Assembly: GCA_013399015.1 (NCBI GenBank)
Contig: VWZX01009068.1
Coordinates: forward strand, 490,816-554,815
Reading direction: 5' to 3'
Length of the DNA: 64,000 nt
DNA from: Galbula dea
Taxonomy: Eukaryota; Chordata; Aves; Piciformes; Galbulidae
In this document: positions 1-12,711 of the stretch, piece by piece
How the letters are laid out: the number at the start of each line of letters is the position of its first letter
Position numbering within the stretch: the first letter of the stretch is position 1
Translations under genes and position numbers: made by a program
Notes under the pieces: model-generated
The model's database searches: none
Told to the model about the DNA's origin: nothing
Seen by the model: the letters and a program-made list of their open reading frames with translations, nothing else

Positions 1-3000
1 TTCATTTCATGTATAAGAATTCATAACCATACACAAAGATTAGCTGTTTAAAAATGAACTATTGTAGCTTCAGCAGTCACATCTCTTTGATTAATTTAGG
101 CTACAGTGACATAATCTAATAGCAGGAAGATTACATTTGCTTCTACTTATTATCTGTTGTCCCAGATAAATACTCTTTTAAGGTGGTTTATTTGTCATCC
201 CCCTTTAAAACATTCTGACAAAATGGAATATAAGTTATTTGAGGAACTCTAGTCATGTGCTGTACACCCAATATTTCTGTAAAAATAGCAACTTTTTTTT
301 TGGATTAACTGTATTTCAGAACTTCTTTTTATAGCTCTTGTTTTCCCAGTTATTGCACTGTTTGTGTAATTTTTGCTGTATCTTCAGAAAACACATCTTT
401 ATTTATGCTTAGCTCTCAATATACATTCATTATGTTCACAGTGAATATCATTTTTCTGTGTGTGAATGGCATAAAATAGAAGTTGTTAACTGAAGCCTTT
501 GAAGAGGAACACAGTCCACTGGATATTTCTTTTCCTACACCAGTTGGCCCTTTCTCACCTTCCCTTTCCCCTTTCCTAGCTGCCCCCTTTGAGCCCAGTC
601 CTGGGAACAGTTACTTGTACTCAGGGTCCCTCGGAAACATGATTGCAGAAATACATTCCTCACCTACAAACCCTTAGGGAATCATGCATTCTTCTTACGC
701 ATGCTGAAAAAAAGCCTAGTTATTCTTTGGCACTGCATAAGACTTAGAGGGTTGTCAGTGGATCAGATAGTGAAATGATCTATCAGCACCATTGGTAAGG
801 ACATAGAGAAATGTTCTTTTCAGCCTCTTAAAAAAAAACCAGCCTGATTTTTAGATCAATACATAGTGAATTTATAAAATAACATAGGAGAAAAACAGAT
901 TCCTCCTTCTATTTTCCATGGAGGTTAGACTGTTACAGAATATTCTTAGGACATCTTTGGCTGACCTGACCTGTGTTGAGGGTGTACATTATCTATGTCA
1001 CCTCTAATTTGTGCTATGACTTGTCCATCAGGGGCATTTACTCATTGACTACATGGAGAAATAGCACTCCACATTTATTTGAGAGAATCCACAAGAATTT
1101 ATTAGGAATTTTGAGTCCAGGCTGAACTGGTGAAGTTTATTAACCACCTTTAGATTGGTGTCTTTATTTGTGGAGTTCCCTTTCCATTCATAATTGATGG
1201 CTGCAGTTCTCAGATGTCAAATTTCACTCCACTTTTACACAAATTTAACAACTTCTAATGTTAGTTAAGGTGTTGGGGTTTTTTAATAGATACACTTTGA
1301 TTTAATAAATGTGGTCATATATCTTACAGTAACTTAATTTGGAAGACTATATTAGGTTTCTATGTGAGACATGAAAGCTTTCATTTAGTTCAGCTAGTCA
1401 AGGATTTTGGCTGAGGTTGTGAAGATGCCAATTTTTGATCTATTTGTAGTCAAGTAGTCAAGAGCTTTAGAAGTGGTACTGGATGAAGCAAAAATTCCCT
1501 GACAAGATCCACGAGGCTTTCTCCTCCCTACACTGTTGCTTGCTGCTGGGTGATGAACTCCCTCATTAGATGATTTCAAATGGCCACACAATCTGCTGCT
1601 TCCCATCAAGGAGGAGCAGGTTATGCCTGGTCATGCCTCCAAATCCCTGAGTTTCTAGTGGTTTGGCTTTGTCTCCCTATCTGTTACAGAGGTTGTGTGT
1701 GAGCTGTACACTTGCCCAAGTAATTAAAAATTGTCACATTCACTCAGTGGTTTGAAATAGATCTTTTCATAAACATTACACTTGGGATTGTTTCGCTGGC
1801 TTTGACTTATCAATTCCTGATGCAGACTTCTGAATAAATAAAACATAGCCTGGTATTACTTAATATCATTCCATACAATTGGTGAAATCTAATTTGATGA
1901 TCTTGTAGAGGGATTTCATGTTTCCCAACAGAGCCAGCAGATGACTTCTATCTAATTTGCCAGTTAGAATTTGTACATGCAGCTTATGTAAGAAAATTGA
2001 CTATTGAATAATGCTCACATCAGTAAATGCAGTGACTCCATGAGTGTTACTCAGATTTCCAGACCACAAAATACATTTTGTCTTATTTTATTTGTAGGAG
2101 AATGGCACAATTATTTGGTGAATAATCATCTTCTCAATTCAGTTACGATTACATCCTGTTACAGTAATTAAAATTGCACCCATTTAGATTACTTGATTGA
2201 AATCATTATTTCTCAGCCTAAGATTTCACTAGATCTTTCCTTTTTTTCTCTTGACCTTCAGGAAACAAGATATGTTAAAACCATACGTGGATTCTACACT
2301 TTTGTTCAGTCTTCATCTGGTTTGGCCAAGAATAGCAAAATATGGGTACTTGAATACCTGTGACTGAAATTCAAGGACTTTATTATTTGAATCACTCTTT
2401 ATGGAAAAGAGCTTTCTATTAGACTATTCACAGGAGAAGAATTGTCATCAGGCTATGGCTGAAGTTGCATTTTATTTCAGCATCTTATGCTTGTTGGTGG
2501 CTGGGAGATAATGCAATATACCGTACAGTTGGCAGTTATTTTGTGCATGGTATCAAAGAAAGCTCCTTAGGATATGTGGAGGATTTATACATATTCCCTA
2601 ATCCTTATATAGCCACTATTTAAAACTCTTAAGTCTAAAGACTTAAGTATTTGCTTTCTGTTCTTAAATGCACTTTGATCCACTTATGACTTTAGATACT
2701 TAATTGCTCTGTTGGTCCTACATCCTGCCTTTCAGTAGCAAATGAGGTCTGCTAAATATCTGTTCAGCTTCAGACTTCAGGAAAGATACTTTCCCTGTGT
2801 TCCTAGCCTGAAGGTTTTCTTAGTAATCTTTTTGTTTCATCCATATTTCTGTGCAGCATCTAAACAGGGCAAAATATAAGACTGACATACATATGTCTTC
2901 CCTCCTTCAGTTTTGGAGATTTTCTTCCTTTTCCTTTACCCATGAGTGGTCTTGTTCTCTGCCAAGCATCAAAGCTGATATTTCACCTCTCCATGTGCAA

Positions 3001-3349
3001 ACCAAGAACAGGCTGTCTGCCAAGCCCAATCCATTATAAAACTTTAGCAGATCTGACACATATGGGTTGATGAATCTTCTGATGTCTTCTTCTGTCACTT
3101 TTCACAACAGCAACAGGATGAGATGACTGTCTCAGACTCCCCAGTTTCAGCTCACACAACAATTCAAGAAATTGCCTGACCCAAAATAGTGTAGTGGGCA
3201 ACCTGCTATTTTACAGAAATATATTTGGGAATGTTAAAGTTTAAATGTATAGGAAGTAACTAAAAGGGCACATAGGAGGTCTCACGAGAGCAAGTAATCT
3301 GAATAATCTCCTATTCTGTGCTTTGAACATAGCTCTGGCAACCACACAC
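1..3349. other. Unique non-coding sequence, no gene recognised
   Basis: AT-rich sequence with stop codons in every frame and only short open frames (60-71 codons) that resemble no known protein. A pyrimidine-rich patch lies near 540-600. A TAAT-rich patch around 2140-2210 is treated as a possible conserved element in the findings. No recognisable transposon was seen. It could be intergenic or intronic. Confidence 0.6.
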
Positions 3350-3808
3350 AATCCTAAAGAGGAGGCCACAAAAATGATCCAAAGGCTGGAACTCTTTTGC
3401 TGTGAGGACAGGCTGAGGGTGTTGGGGTTGTTCAGCCTCGAGAAAAGAAGGCTCCAGGGAGACCTTAGTGCAGCCTTTCAGTGCTTCTATGGGCCTATAA
3501 GAAAGATGGGGAGCGACAGTTTAGCAGGGCCTGTTGGGACAGGACAAAGGGTGATGGTCTGAAACTAAACCAGGAAAGAATCAGATTACATATAAGGAAG
3601 ACATTTTTTACAGTGAAGGTGGTGAAACGCTGGCCCAGGTTGCTTAGGGAGGTGGGAGATGTCCCATCCCTGGAACCATTCCAGCTCAAGTTGAGTGGGG
3701 CTCTGAGCAACCTGATGTAGTTGGAGATGTCCATGCTCACTGCAGGGGCTTGGACTAGATGACCTTGAAAGTTCCCTTCCAAACCAAACAATTCTATGGT
3801 TCTATGAT
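3350..3808 (+). mobile_element. CR1 LINE, 3' fragment
   Basis: About 460 bp of the CR1 3' end in sense orientation. It shows, in order, the 'GAGGCCACAAAAATGATC' region, a 'CTGAGGGTGTTGGGGTTGTT' block, the 'ATAAGGAAGACATTTTTTAC' block, and the tail 'GGACTAGATGACCTTGAAAG'. It finishes in two degenerate ATTCTATG units ending at 3808. These blocks belong to the terminal ORF2 coding region and 3'UTR of avian CR1. The copy is 5'-truncated, as most avian CR1 copies are, and carries many substitutions, so it is old and inactive. The short open frames here (79 codons) are decayed LINE sequence, not genes. Confidence 0.93.
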
Positions 3809-4689
3809 CCTAAATGGGAGGAAAGTTTCACTGCAGAAGCTATGAATGTCTACCCTTTGGTGATGGTAAGCATCATAAAAAACCCAGACCTACCTTGAGC
3901 AAGTGCTGCTTTCTGCATCAGTAATCTCAGTACCTCTCTAGGTACAATTCACAGCTTAGTAATAAAAAGCTGCAGGGTACATTAGAATTCTATGATACCA
4001 CAGAGCTCTTTTTCTTATGCATATATATCATATTTCTCCCTATATGTTTGCACAATTAAATAACTTATAAAGGCACATTAGAGGAGAGAGAAAATTATAT
4101 ATATTGTTATCCTCAGCTCCACTGTATGAAACTGCAAGGAAAAAAATCTCATAATAGCTAAGACATTAAATATTCTTATGAGGTTCTCTACACCTGGTCA
4201 TCCATTTTATGAAAGATTTGAAATCTAGTGTGTAAAGTATCCAAACATCTGTAGTACATTAAAAGGAACATCCAGTAGTACTGCATAATCAATTAGTACT
4301 TCATGAAAATGTTTTTGTCTAGCAATTTGTAGTTGAAGCATAGTCTTGTGGTTTGGACATTATGGCTCTTTCCATTTTTGACCCTGCTGCAGGTTATGAG
4401 TGTGATAGGCTCTTCTGCTGCACCTGAATCCTCTCTATAAAATAGGAGAAATAAAGTCTGTATGTCTCAAAAGAGTTTTTTTTTTTAAATGCAACCATAC
4501 AATAGATAGATGATATTAAAATGGTATAAAAACATTTGCTTGATCCACCTGGGTCATTACAATTTTTGACTGCTGGAACCTACGCTCAGTTTCCCTGTAA
4601 TTTCTGAAACTTTTTGTCTGTTTAGAGAAGTTTTGAGCCCCAAGCATTCAAAGACTCAAGCCTTTGCAGTATGACCACATAGTTGTATG
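3809..4689. other. Unique non-coding spacer
   Basis: AT-rich sequence between a plus-strand CR1 and a possible LTR fragment. It contains short AT runs near 4018-4032 and a T10-like run near 4475. No gene or known repeat was recognised. Confidence 0.55.
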
Positions 4690-4965
4690 AAGTTACAAGA
4701 AAGCCAAGAGGTTTAGCTTGGCTTTACCTAGACTGACTTTGCACAGTGTCCTTGTTTGAGCTAGAACAAAAGTAGTTCCGTTCAGTGATCTCACTTTACA
4801 GTTCAGTCTCTTCTCAGTGCTGCACTTCCTGAAGTGAACAGCATGCTTGCACAGTGTCTGCTTCTTCCAGTGATAACACTTGATGGGGAGAGTTACTGCC
4901 AAGGCCAAGGCTCTTGCCTTTTTTGCAGAAAGACTTATTCCTCTGCAGACCAAGACCATCTTCAG
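4690..4965 (-). mobile_element. Possible endogenous retrovirus LTR fragment
   Basis: The minus strand contains 'TTGTTCTAGCTCAAACAAGG' around 4750-4769 and blocks reminiscent of avian ERV long terminal repeats, plus an AATAAG polyadenylation-like hexamer at 4934-4939 (read on the minus strand). The similarity is from memory of repeat families and cannot be aligned here. An 88-codon open frame lies on the minus strand across it but encodes nothing recognisable. The piece directly adjoins a minus-strand CR1 fragment. It may instead be unannotated unique sequence. Confidence 0.3.
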
Positions 4966-4971
4966 CTAGGT

Positions 4972-5060
4972 CAGGTTGCTCATAGCCACATGTAACCTGA
5001 CCTTGAATCTTTCCAGGGATGGGGCATCTACCACCTCTCTGGGCAACCTCTTATACAGGT
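4972..5060 (-). mobile_element. CR1 LINE, internal 3'-region fragment
   Basis: About 90 bp matching the reverse complement of the CR1 3' region: 'CAGGTTGCTCATAGCC', then 'CCTTGAATCTTTCCAGGGAT', then 'CCACCTCTCTGGGCAACCTC'. The terminal ATTCTATG tail that should lie to its left is missing, so the fragment is truncated at both ends. The tail may have been lost by deletion or by the arrangement with the neighbouring LTR-like segment. Confidence 0.85.
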
Positions 5061-7196
5061 TATAACTGCTTGCTATTACTGTATTTTCAGTCTGGCACCA
5101 GCATAGCTTTGAAACAAACCCATGAGTGTTCCTGTTGGGGTACAAGCTCCCAGGAACATGATTATTTGCCTATTGTTGTTACTAAAAATAACAAAATGGG
5201 AATCTTGTGAGAGGTAATCTCATGCTGTTTCTGAGGGTTTGCTTCATGATTTAGACTCAGTGAGCTAATTTGATGAAGCAGTTTGCTGCCTGCCAAATGG
5301 CTGGACTTGTATGGCACTGGGATGCAGCTACCTGCAAAGCTTTGCCTAGCAGGAAGAAGTCAGCACAGGACTGGAGCTTGCTTTCTGCAGTGGCTGCTGG
5401 CTTTGTAGCACCGACCGCAGGCTGGAAGCCTGACTCTGGCAGGGGTCTACTGAAGTCCCTGAATAACTTGATGTAATACCAACTGTTTTTATTTCAGCTG
5501 TGATGTCAGGCAAGACAAAGTTCCTTAGCCCCTAAAATCCCACCTAGAGAATCCAAGCTTTAGGCAAAAGCTCATACCCCAAAGCTTCTTTTTGCCTTTG
5601 AAGCCCAGCTAGTGCAAAATCCCATCCTAATTTAGAGTAGTTGTAACTTAACTGGGGAACAGATTACTGTGAAGCTGCTGTAGCTAAATGCCTTGGGAAT
5701 GCAACTTCTTCTGTCTGTATTGGACTCTAATTTTTAGATAATATTTAAAAAAAAAATCTTATTATTTTGAAGCTTTTGTGTGTCTTTGACATTTTTCTCC
5801 TTCACAGCAGGTGAACTTGTGACTTCCAATTCAAATGTGAGAGATTGTTATGACAGGTTGACATTCTGGTGTTGGTATGGTTTGAAAGTAATAGACACAT
5901 TTCTACATCTGTGATTCAACAGTCTGTGGGGAAAATAGGCAGCCTCCCCCTTGACTTTGTTTTGCTATAGCACGTATGGTTCCAGCACTGAGTCCTTGTC
6001 TTGAAGCTTGAACAAAAAGTTCACTTCAATACAAAAAGCAGAGATAGACAAGTATAGAAATGAGCTTAGTCTTATAAGAATTGTATTATAATACTTCTTC
6101 AAACCTAGGTTTGTAACCAATTTACCAATCAAAAAATGCATTTAATGAAAGGCTTATATTTTAATAACTTGAAAATGAGGAAGTAAGAATGGATGATCTG
6201 AACACTGAACAGAGCACCAAGAAACTTCCAAGAATTGAGAAACAGGAGATCACAGAAGAAGAACTCAAGTCTGGGAACAAATACATTTTTACCCAGGCAT
6301 TTTACACCTTGGCTTGGTTTCAAGCCTCATCTGAGGAAAGAGTTCTGTTTCCAGCAAATATCTGAGAAATGCACTCTGTCCATTCTGCTCTTCTGCTGAT
6401 TCTTGGAAAGGATGAATATACCCTCAGGTTATCAAGAACTTTACTAGCTTATTTAGCAGACAGTGGTGTGATGGAAATGAGTCACCAGGCACACTTGTGA
6501 ACCATGTGGATGCCAGTATAATTTCTTATGCTGAGGCTGGGTGTATTTTTTGTTTATAGTTAGCTGTAAACACTAGAAAACTGCCAATCTTATTTTTTTA
6601 ACACAGGTTTTCTGTGTCTTAATTCAAGCAAAAATTCAGCACTGTGGTCTTCTTCACAATCCTAAATTAGTTTCTCTGCATTTATGCACCACAATTACAA
6701 AAAAGTAAATATAAGACATGGAAGACAACCCTCTGCACCTTCTCAGGACTGTTATTTTATTCATTCTGCACATGAAGGAATCTTGTGTGCAAGATGTAAA
6801 ATTAACCCCAAGCTGTTCCTGGATGAATTTACCAACTGAAACATGGAGCTGACTGTTTTATGATTAAAAACAGTTAGGGACTCCTTGGAGATGGATTCTT
6901 CCCAAGAAAATCTTAAGAACGCCTTGGGTATGCTAGGACAGTTCATTAGCTGCCACCTCTGTGAAGTGCTGGTTCAGTTTTGAGACCATTAGGTCTTTGG
7001 TACTCGAGGAAAATCTGTTTCTCATCTGCAAAAATACTCCACTAAAGATGGAGAGAGCTGTTCTTTGAAGAGACAAATGCAAATATGCCTAAAATAATGT
7101 TCAGAGGTGTTTTGAAAGGGAGATCAAAAAAAAAAAGCAGTTAATCACCCTCTACCTCAGTTTCCTTCCAACAAAGTAAGGACAATAGTATTTTTT
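5061..7196. other. Unique non-coding sequence
   Basis: There is no recognisable gene. The 5270-5476 stretch is slightly GC-richer and holds a 68-codon plus-strand frame without known similarity. An A10 run lies near 5747. Nothing else stands out. Confidence 0.55.
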
Positions 7197-7276
7197 CATA
7201 GAATCACAAATTAGGAAGCCTGGAAGGGACATCTGAGGGTCATCCCAAGCAGGGCCAGGACTGTGTCCAGACAGCT
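7197..7276 (-). mobile_element. CR1 LINE, short 3'-terminal fragment
   Basis: It begins with 'CATAGAATCACAAATTAGG', the reverse complement of the CR1 terminal repeat, and continues through 'GCCTGGAAGGGACATCTGAG' to 'CTGTGTCCAGAC'. This is the expected order for a minus-strand CR1 tail. It is only about 80 bp long and diverged. Confidence 0.82.
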
Positions 7277-8919
7277 TTAATTCCACAGAAATGTTTTTAA
7301 AACTAATGAATATTTTTGGAGCATTTGGTTACTATAGTAATAGGCACCACTGAAGATCTCAGGAGGAAATTGAGCATTATCCACTCTGGAATGCGACAGA
7401 GAAGAATTAGCACAAGCTCATGTAATTAGAAAATATATTATAATGCACATTGGAGTACATTTGCTGATTTTTGGGGGTTTGATTCTGTGACCTTAGTAAT
7501 CTATTGGTGCAATTTCTGCTTTTGTTCTATAAAAGCTCTAGTGGCCAAGCTAGTTCATCCTGACTATAAAATATTTTATTTATTATGTTGGTTCTTGAGT
7601 TACCTTATATTAAGGCCTTGGGAGAATTCTGGAGTGCTTATGCATAAATAGCAGACAACAATATGCTTCTTTTCCTGACACCTTCTTTGTTGTGTGTGTA
7701 GAATATGTATTGGTCAAGTGAACCAATAAGCACTGAATACATTAGCTGTTGGATGAAGAACAGGGATCTAGTAATCACTCATGCTCTGTTGTCTGAGATC
7801 TCAGCCACTTTGCCTCTTGTTCTCTTTCGTTTGGCAGTATAATTCTGTGACAGCAGGTGAACTTTGTCCTGAGGTTGTTATGGGAAAGTATTTGATTAAG
7901 ATCAAAATATATGTTGTACCCTACTTCTCTTTGGTTTTCATAGCTTCTCTTTAGTCAGTGAAAAAATGAAAAAACATAAAATTCTCTCTGCTCTCTTAGC
8001 AGTGTTCTGTGAATGAACATAAGGAAAGCAATAACACTTCCTAAGCCTCCTTCAAGTTAAAATGAGGAATATAAAACTTGAACTTCTAGCACCTTACCCT
8101 CTCAGATATTGTTCTTGCTTGCTGCTTCTAGCCATATTTCTGGATTTCTAGGTATGGATTTTTACACCTCCACCTCCACGTTATCTGTTTAGGAAACAAT
8201 GATCTGAACTCTGCTTTCTGACCCTGAACTGAATCCTTACACAGCTCTACCCGTTCTCCAACTCAGAGAGTGTTTTGTCTATTTTATCTTGCATTAGACT
8301 TGTACTGAGTTTGGTAGGTCATACTGGTAGACTTGCTTTAACATTTTGAAGTCCATTTACAGTAGTCTTTGCTGGAATATCTTGATGGATCTGGAAGGTG
8401 AGATAGAAAAAAAATATATATATTTTAATGGGTGGCTCCTGTGAAACTGAGAGGCAAAGGTATGTGAGTCCCCGGTATATGAGCAATGACACTTTAATGC
8501 ATGGGTGACACACTTATCTCTTGTCTGGGATTGTGAGTTTTTTATGCATCCAGAATATCATCAGATGGCACTTGATGTTACAATGGTCAAATCAGGGTGA
8601 TATTGAGGATGATACTTTTTCTTCCCTTTTAGCTAGCAGTGTAAGAGGGTAATGGTCAGTGCAGGTGGATGGTCACTTAATGGGGATCCCAAACGAAGCA
8701 GAAAATTGAAGGGGTCTGGGTTAATTTACAGTCTTTTTCTGGGCACTGAGGCAATCAAAACAGGAGTTGCAGAATCTCAAGGTCACATTTTCTTCATGCA
8801 GCTCTACACTGTTTAAGGAACAGAAAAAAAACCCTGATATTCTGAAAAGTCTGGTTTCGGCTCCCACTCAGCAGCCACCCATCTAGGAAAGGTACAGCCC
8901 ACATCACCTCAATATTTGA
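7277..8919. other. Unique non-coding sequence
   Basis: AT-rich with no recognised repeat or gene. A short A/T microsatellite-like run is at 8408-8425. Open frames are 64 codons or shorter. Confidence 0.55.
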
Positions 8920-9068
8920 ATGCCTCACATCCTTAAGGTATTGATCCACCCCAAATCCCTGAGAGGAAGAAAACTATTACTCCTATTTTAGAAATAAGAA
9001 ACTAACATATAAGAGATAAGGACTTACAATCATACAGAAAGTCTGTTGGGAAGCAGAGAACTTAACCT
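8920..9068 (+). mobile_element. Ancient MIR/CORE-SINE-like remnant
   Basis: The order of blocks matches the MIR-type core and 3' region. A run of 'CACATCCTTAAGGTATTGAT' is followed by 'CCCTGAGAGGAAG', then 'ACTATTACTCCTATTTTAGA', 'ATAAGAAACTAAC', 'ATCATACAGAAAGTCTGTTG' and 'GAAGCAGAGAACTTAACC'. These correspond to the MIR segments for bulk-tissue fractions 'CCCATTTTACAGATGAG', 'GAAACTGAGGC' and 'GTCACACAG'. Divergence is heavy, as expected for a pre-avian SINE. The assignment is from pattern recognition only. Confidence 0.5.
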
Positions 9069-9944
9069 GCCTTAAAAGAGGTAATGCAAAGCTGAAGCCA
9101 TACTCCACCTATCCCAAAGGAACTTACAAGCTCTACTACTGTAAAGACTTGGTTGTTTTTTAAACACTTGGTATTCTTGAAGAAGGCTTTAGGTCAGAAA
9201 AAAGAAAAAAGTGTGTTTAACTTCTAAATCTTCACACCTTTTTCTAGCAGCTGTATAAAGATATTCTTGTTTTCCTTGCTTCAAAAGGACTTGAAAATCT
9301 TGCATACTCCTTTGCAGGCTTTTGATTTTTCTATGTGTATATTATTCCAGAGCTCCTACACAAATTCACTTCCACTTGATATAGTTTTGCTGCTCATCAT
9401 TTCCAAAGCAGACAAAACCTTGACCACACAGAAAACAATCAAAACATTTTTCTTTTGATTTGGTAATCTGTCATGAGTCTGTATTCATTCAGAACACTAT
9501 GTGACAGTTTTCATGTCATTCTAATTCCCTCTTCATCATACCCCATTATTTGGACACCTACATAAATTACTATCAATTTATTATTGTCTTAGTACTTATA
9601 GAGATGTCAGTCAGTCAGCTGTGTTTGTCTGAGAGGGCTTAAAATGCAGTTCCTCATGTGACTTGAAGATTGTATGGACTTAATGTGAGTCTTGTTTTAT
9701 AAGATAGGCCAACCAGCCTGAGGAAGGGGTTGTAGTATGATAATTGTCAGTTAATTTAGGTATAAAGTTAGAGGAATTTAAAATTGTTTGCTAAATTAAA
9801 AATGTTTAATTGATGTTCCTAATTAGAACTCTCTCAATGGTTCCTCTTTGAGAGTGGCTGGTGATTTGGCTATTTTATGTAACAGTTCTCCATTCCTAAG
9901 AAAGCTCTCTGTAACAGGCACATCAATAGAGTTATTCATGTCAA

Positions 9945-9980
9945 CTCTTCTTTTCTCTCTCTCCTTCTCTCTTTCTGTCC
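9945..9980 (+). repeat. CT-rich low-complexity tract
   Basis: About 36 bases made almost only of C and T, with repeated CTCT and TTCT units. It is simple sequence with no gene association visible. Confidence 0.8.
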
Positions 9981-10906
9981 TAAGTCAGAGAAAGGTTCCT
10001 AAATTATAAGTGTATAGTTATGTGTTGGGTTTGGGGGAAGTACTGAGGCTAAATAGCTTCATATTCCAAACCTTACTCGAAAAGCATTGTTATTCTGGGA
10101 TATACTCAAGGCTGGTTAACTTCAGTGGGACTGGCACCAGAAAAAAAATCAAACATATTATGCACCTATTGAGTTATCTGGTTTTCCACTAATGTAATTG
10201 TACCAAGATAAACTGATTCCTGACAATTAAAGGGAGAGAAGAATCAGTTTCTAGGTCCCACTTTGCTCTCCACAGCTGGTAATTTACAGGGGAATGTGAG
10301 TACTGACATGAAATTTCCCAGTGCTGTTCAGTTCTTTTGAGATCATGGTCTAAAAGTGAAATGAGACTTCTCAAGGATGACTAATGGGTATGGCTTATAG
10401 AATTAATCCTGGTGACCGTGATAAAGTCTGTTTGTGAGCAGACTTGGACTGTTTGGGCTAACTTCACATCTGCAGTAGGCTATCCCGGGAAAGATATAGC
10501 CAGGCTGTGTGGTTTTCCAGTTGTGGTTTCAAGAGGACTTGGGATAAAGACCCTAGAGATCAAGCACCTGTTCCAAACAAGCAGGGTAAATGCATTGTTT
10601 TATTTTGTGGGAAAGAGACTGAAGCTTTGAGTTCTTTCTATCCTATACCTTTGCAGAAGACCTTAAGAACAGAGTCCCAGGAGGTAAGAAGGTAACAATA
10701 AAACAGGAGACCAAATCTTCTTCAGTGTATAGAAAGGAGAGGTGGAAGATCCAAGGAGCATTTCTGAAATTGCACTGAGAGAGGAAAATATTGGAAAGTA
10801 ATGAAGTTTGGAGAAAAGTTTGATTATAGAAACAAACATAGGTGGCTAGCTTGTAGCTAAGATAATGATGACATAAAAGAAGCTCACTAGTAACAATATA
10901 TATCCC

Positions 10907-10996
10907 ATAATAATAATAATAAAAATTACTACTAATAATTAGTATTATAATTATTAATTTCTAGAATAAATTATTTATTTTTATTATTATGAAATA
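10907..10996. repeat. AT-rich (ATA/ATT) low-complexity tract
   Basis: It starts with about four ATA units and continues as interrupted ATT/TAA triplets for roughly 90 bases with almost no G or C. It is an imperfect, aged trinucleotide microsatellite. Confidence 0.85.
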
Positions 10997-12711
10997 ATTC
11001 ATTCATTACTTGATTCAGCTGAAAAGAAGGAATAGGACTGGCTGCCACCCAAAAATTTCTCCTCAGTCTTTGATGTCTTTATCCAAATAAATCTTCAAAT
11101 GGTGGTTTTGCTCTTCCTCTTCCTTAATCAAATTGAGAAGATGAAACTTTTAATGCAAATGGATGGATTCTGTCCTGGTTGTGTTGGAAAGGTCAGATAT
11201 ATTTGGTTGAGCTCAAAGCAAAGTGCAATATATTTGGTAAAATAGCAGCTGACATCTGAAGATGCCATTCTGTGTCACATGAGTTTAAAGATGGAACAAG
11301 TCAGGACACTGGTCATAACATGAATTACTTTTAAAGAACTTTGGAAAAAACCATCCTTTTCCACCATGATATATCCTAAAAACATAAACAAATTTGCAAC
11401 ATTAGGATATAAGCATTTCACAAATGTCATAAAATTCTTTTCTCTGTTCCTCTCCTGCTGAGTGCTTTCAGCCTCTCTAAGTTTGAAACACATCTGAAGA
11501 TGTGTGTAGCTGAAAACAACACAAGAAGGAAAATTTTACAAAAGTATAATCAAATTTATTCCTGCCAATAAAAAATTATTATTTTTAGCAGCAAAATTTC
11601 GTTAGCACTTGAAAATTTTGAGTTGTTCTAAATTCCAATGTCACACAGGTTTTGAGAGTATTGTGTTAGAGGTTTTACTTCTGCTGCTGCATTTCTTATT
11701 TTCCCTCTTATCTCAGATTGCATGGCATGGATATACATGCTAGCATGTAAGCTAGCATAAAACTTCATGCAAATAAATTTTACATATACTATAAATACAA
11801 TTTCAGGAGGTATTACATCAAATTTTCTTCTGGTAAATTCAAGTGAGCATGTGAAATACAAAATAGAAGCACATTAATTCATTTCTGTCTTCACAAGTGG
11901 AACATAATTTATCCTTCATTCCTTTTTTTATGAGTTCCATCATGTTTCATTAATGATAATTTAGAAAAATATAAATAAATTACTCCTAGGGAAGGGAGAC
12001 TGTTATCTTCATTTGTAGCACAGAGGGAGAGCAATTCCAGACTTCACAGTGCTAAGTCCTGTCTGAACCCAAAGAAAAAAGATGTTCCCTTTGCTGAATT
12101 TGATGATTAAGTATAGAAGTATAGTGAATAAAACCTGCTACCAAATATTTGAATCTCACTATTTTTAAGTGAGACTTGGAGAACAGCACTCTAAAGGTAG
12201 TTTTTGACAATTTCAGCCTAGAAGGCTGTTTTATTTTTGTTTTCTTTATGTCCTTCTAATAAACAACAACTAACATTTTGTGTGAATTTGTTCTCTGGAG
12301 CCCAGTCATTTGTGCTGTCTCTGTTACTGTGGCTACAAAGTGTCACACTGGAAGTAAGTATTGATGGGAATATAATAAGTTTTTTAAGAGAACTCTCATA
12401 GACAGATAAGCTGAGGACAAAAAGTCACTCTAGAAACGTCACCTAAAAAGATTCCCAGAGTGTTACATATAGTTTGCCTTGCTCAAGAAACAGAGAGAAG
12501 TGGGTTAAGAGTGAGTGGGGAGACAGGTGTAAACAAATCAATCTCTAATCATTAGGAGGGGACAGGGAATGAAGTTACTCCCAGCACATGACACTGAGAA
12601 GATGCTCTTCTTCTGCAGTTCTAGCATAGCTCTTTGTGAAATATATACTTGCATCTCTGACTAAGAACTTCTGAATTCAGGTTTGGAAGTAGTAAATTAA
12701 GGAACATTTCC

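Larger units (their letters stand above)
9069..12711. other. Unique non-coding sequence with an AT-rich tract
   Basis: No gene recognised. It includes a pyrimidine-rich tract at 9945-9980 and an A/T triplet-rich tract at 10907-10996. A 27-base segment at 10657-10683 is bracketed by good splice signals (see findings). Other open frames are below 80 codons and look random. Confidence 0.55.

Noticed and set aside
12000..12080. Second MIR-like remnant
   Set aside because: Only one short block (a CATTTGTAGCACAGAGGGAG-type string) resembles MIR; the order of other blocks is not supported.
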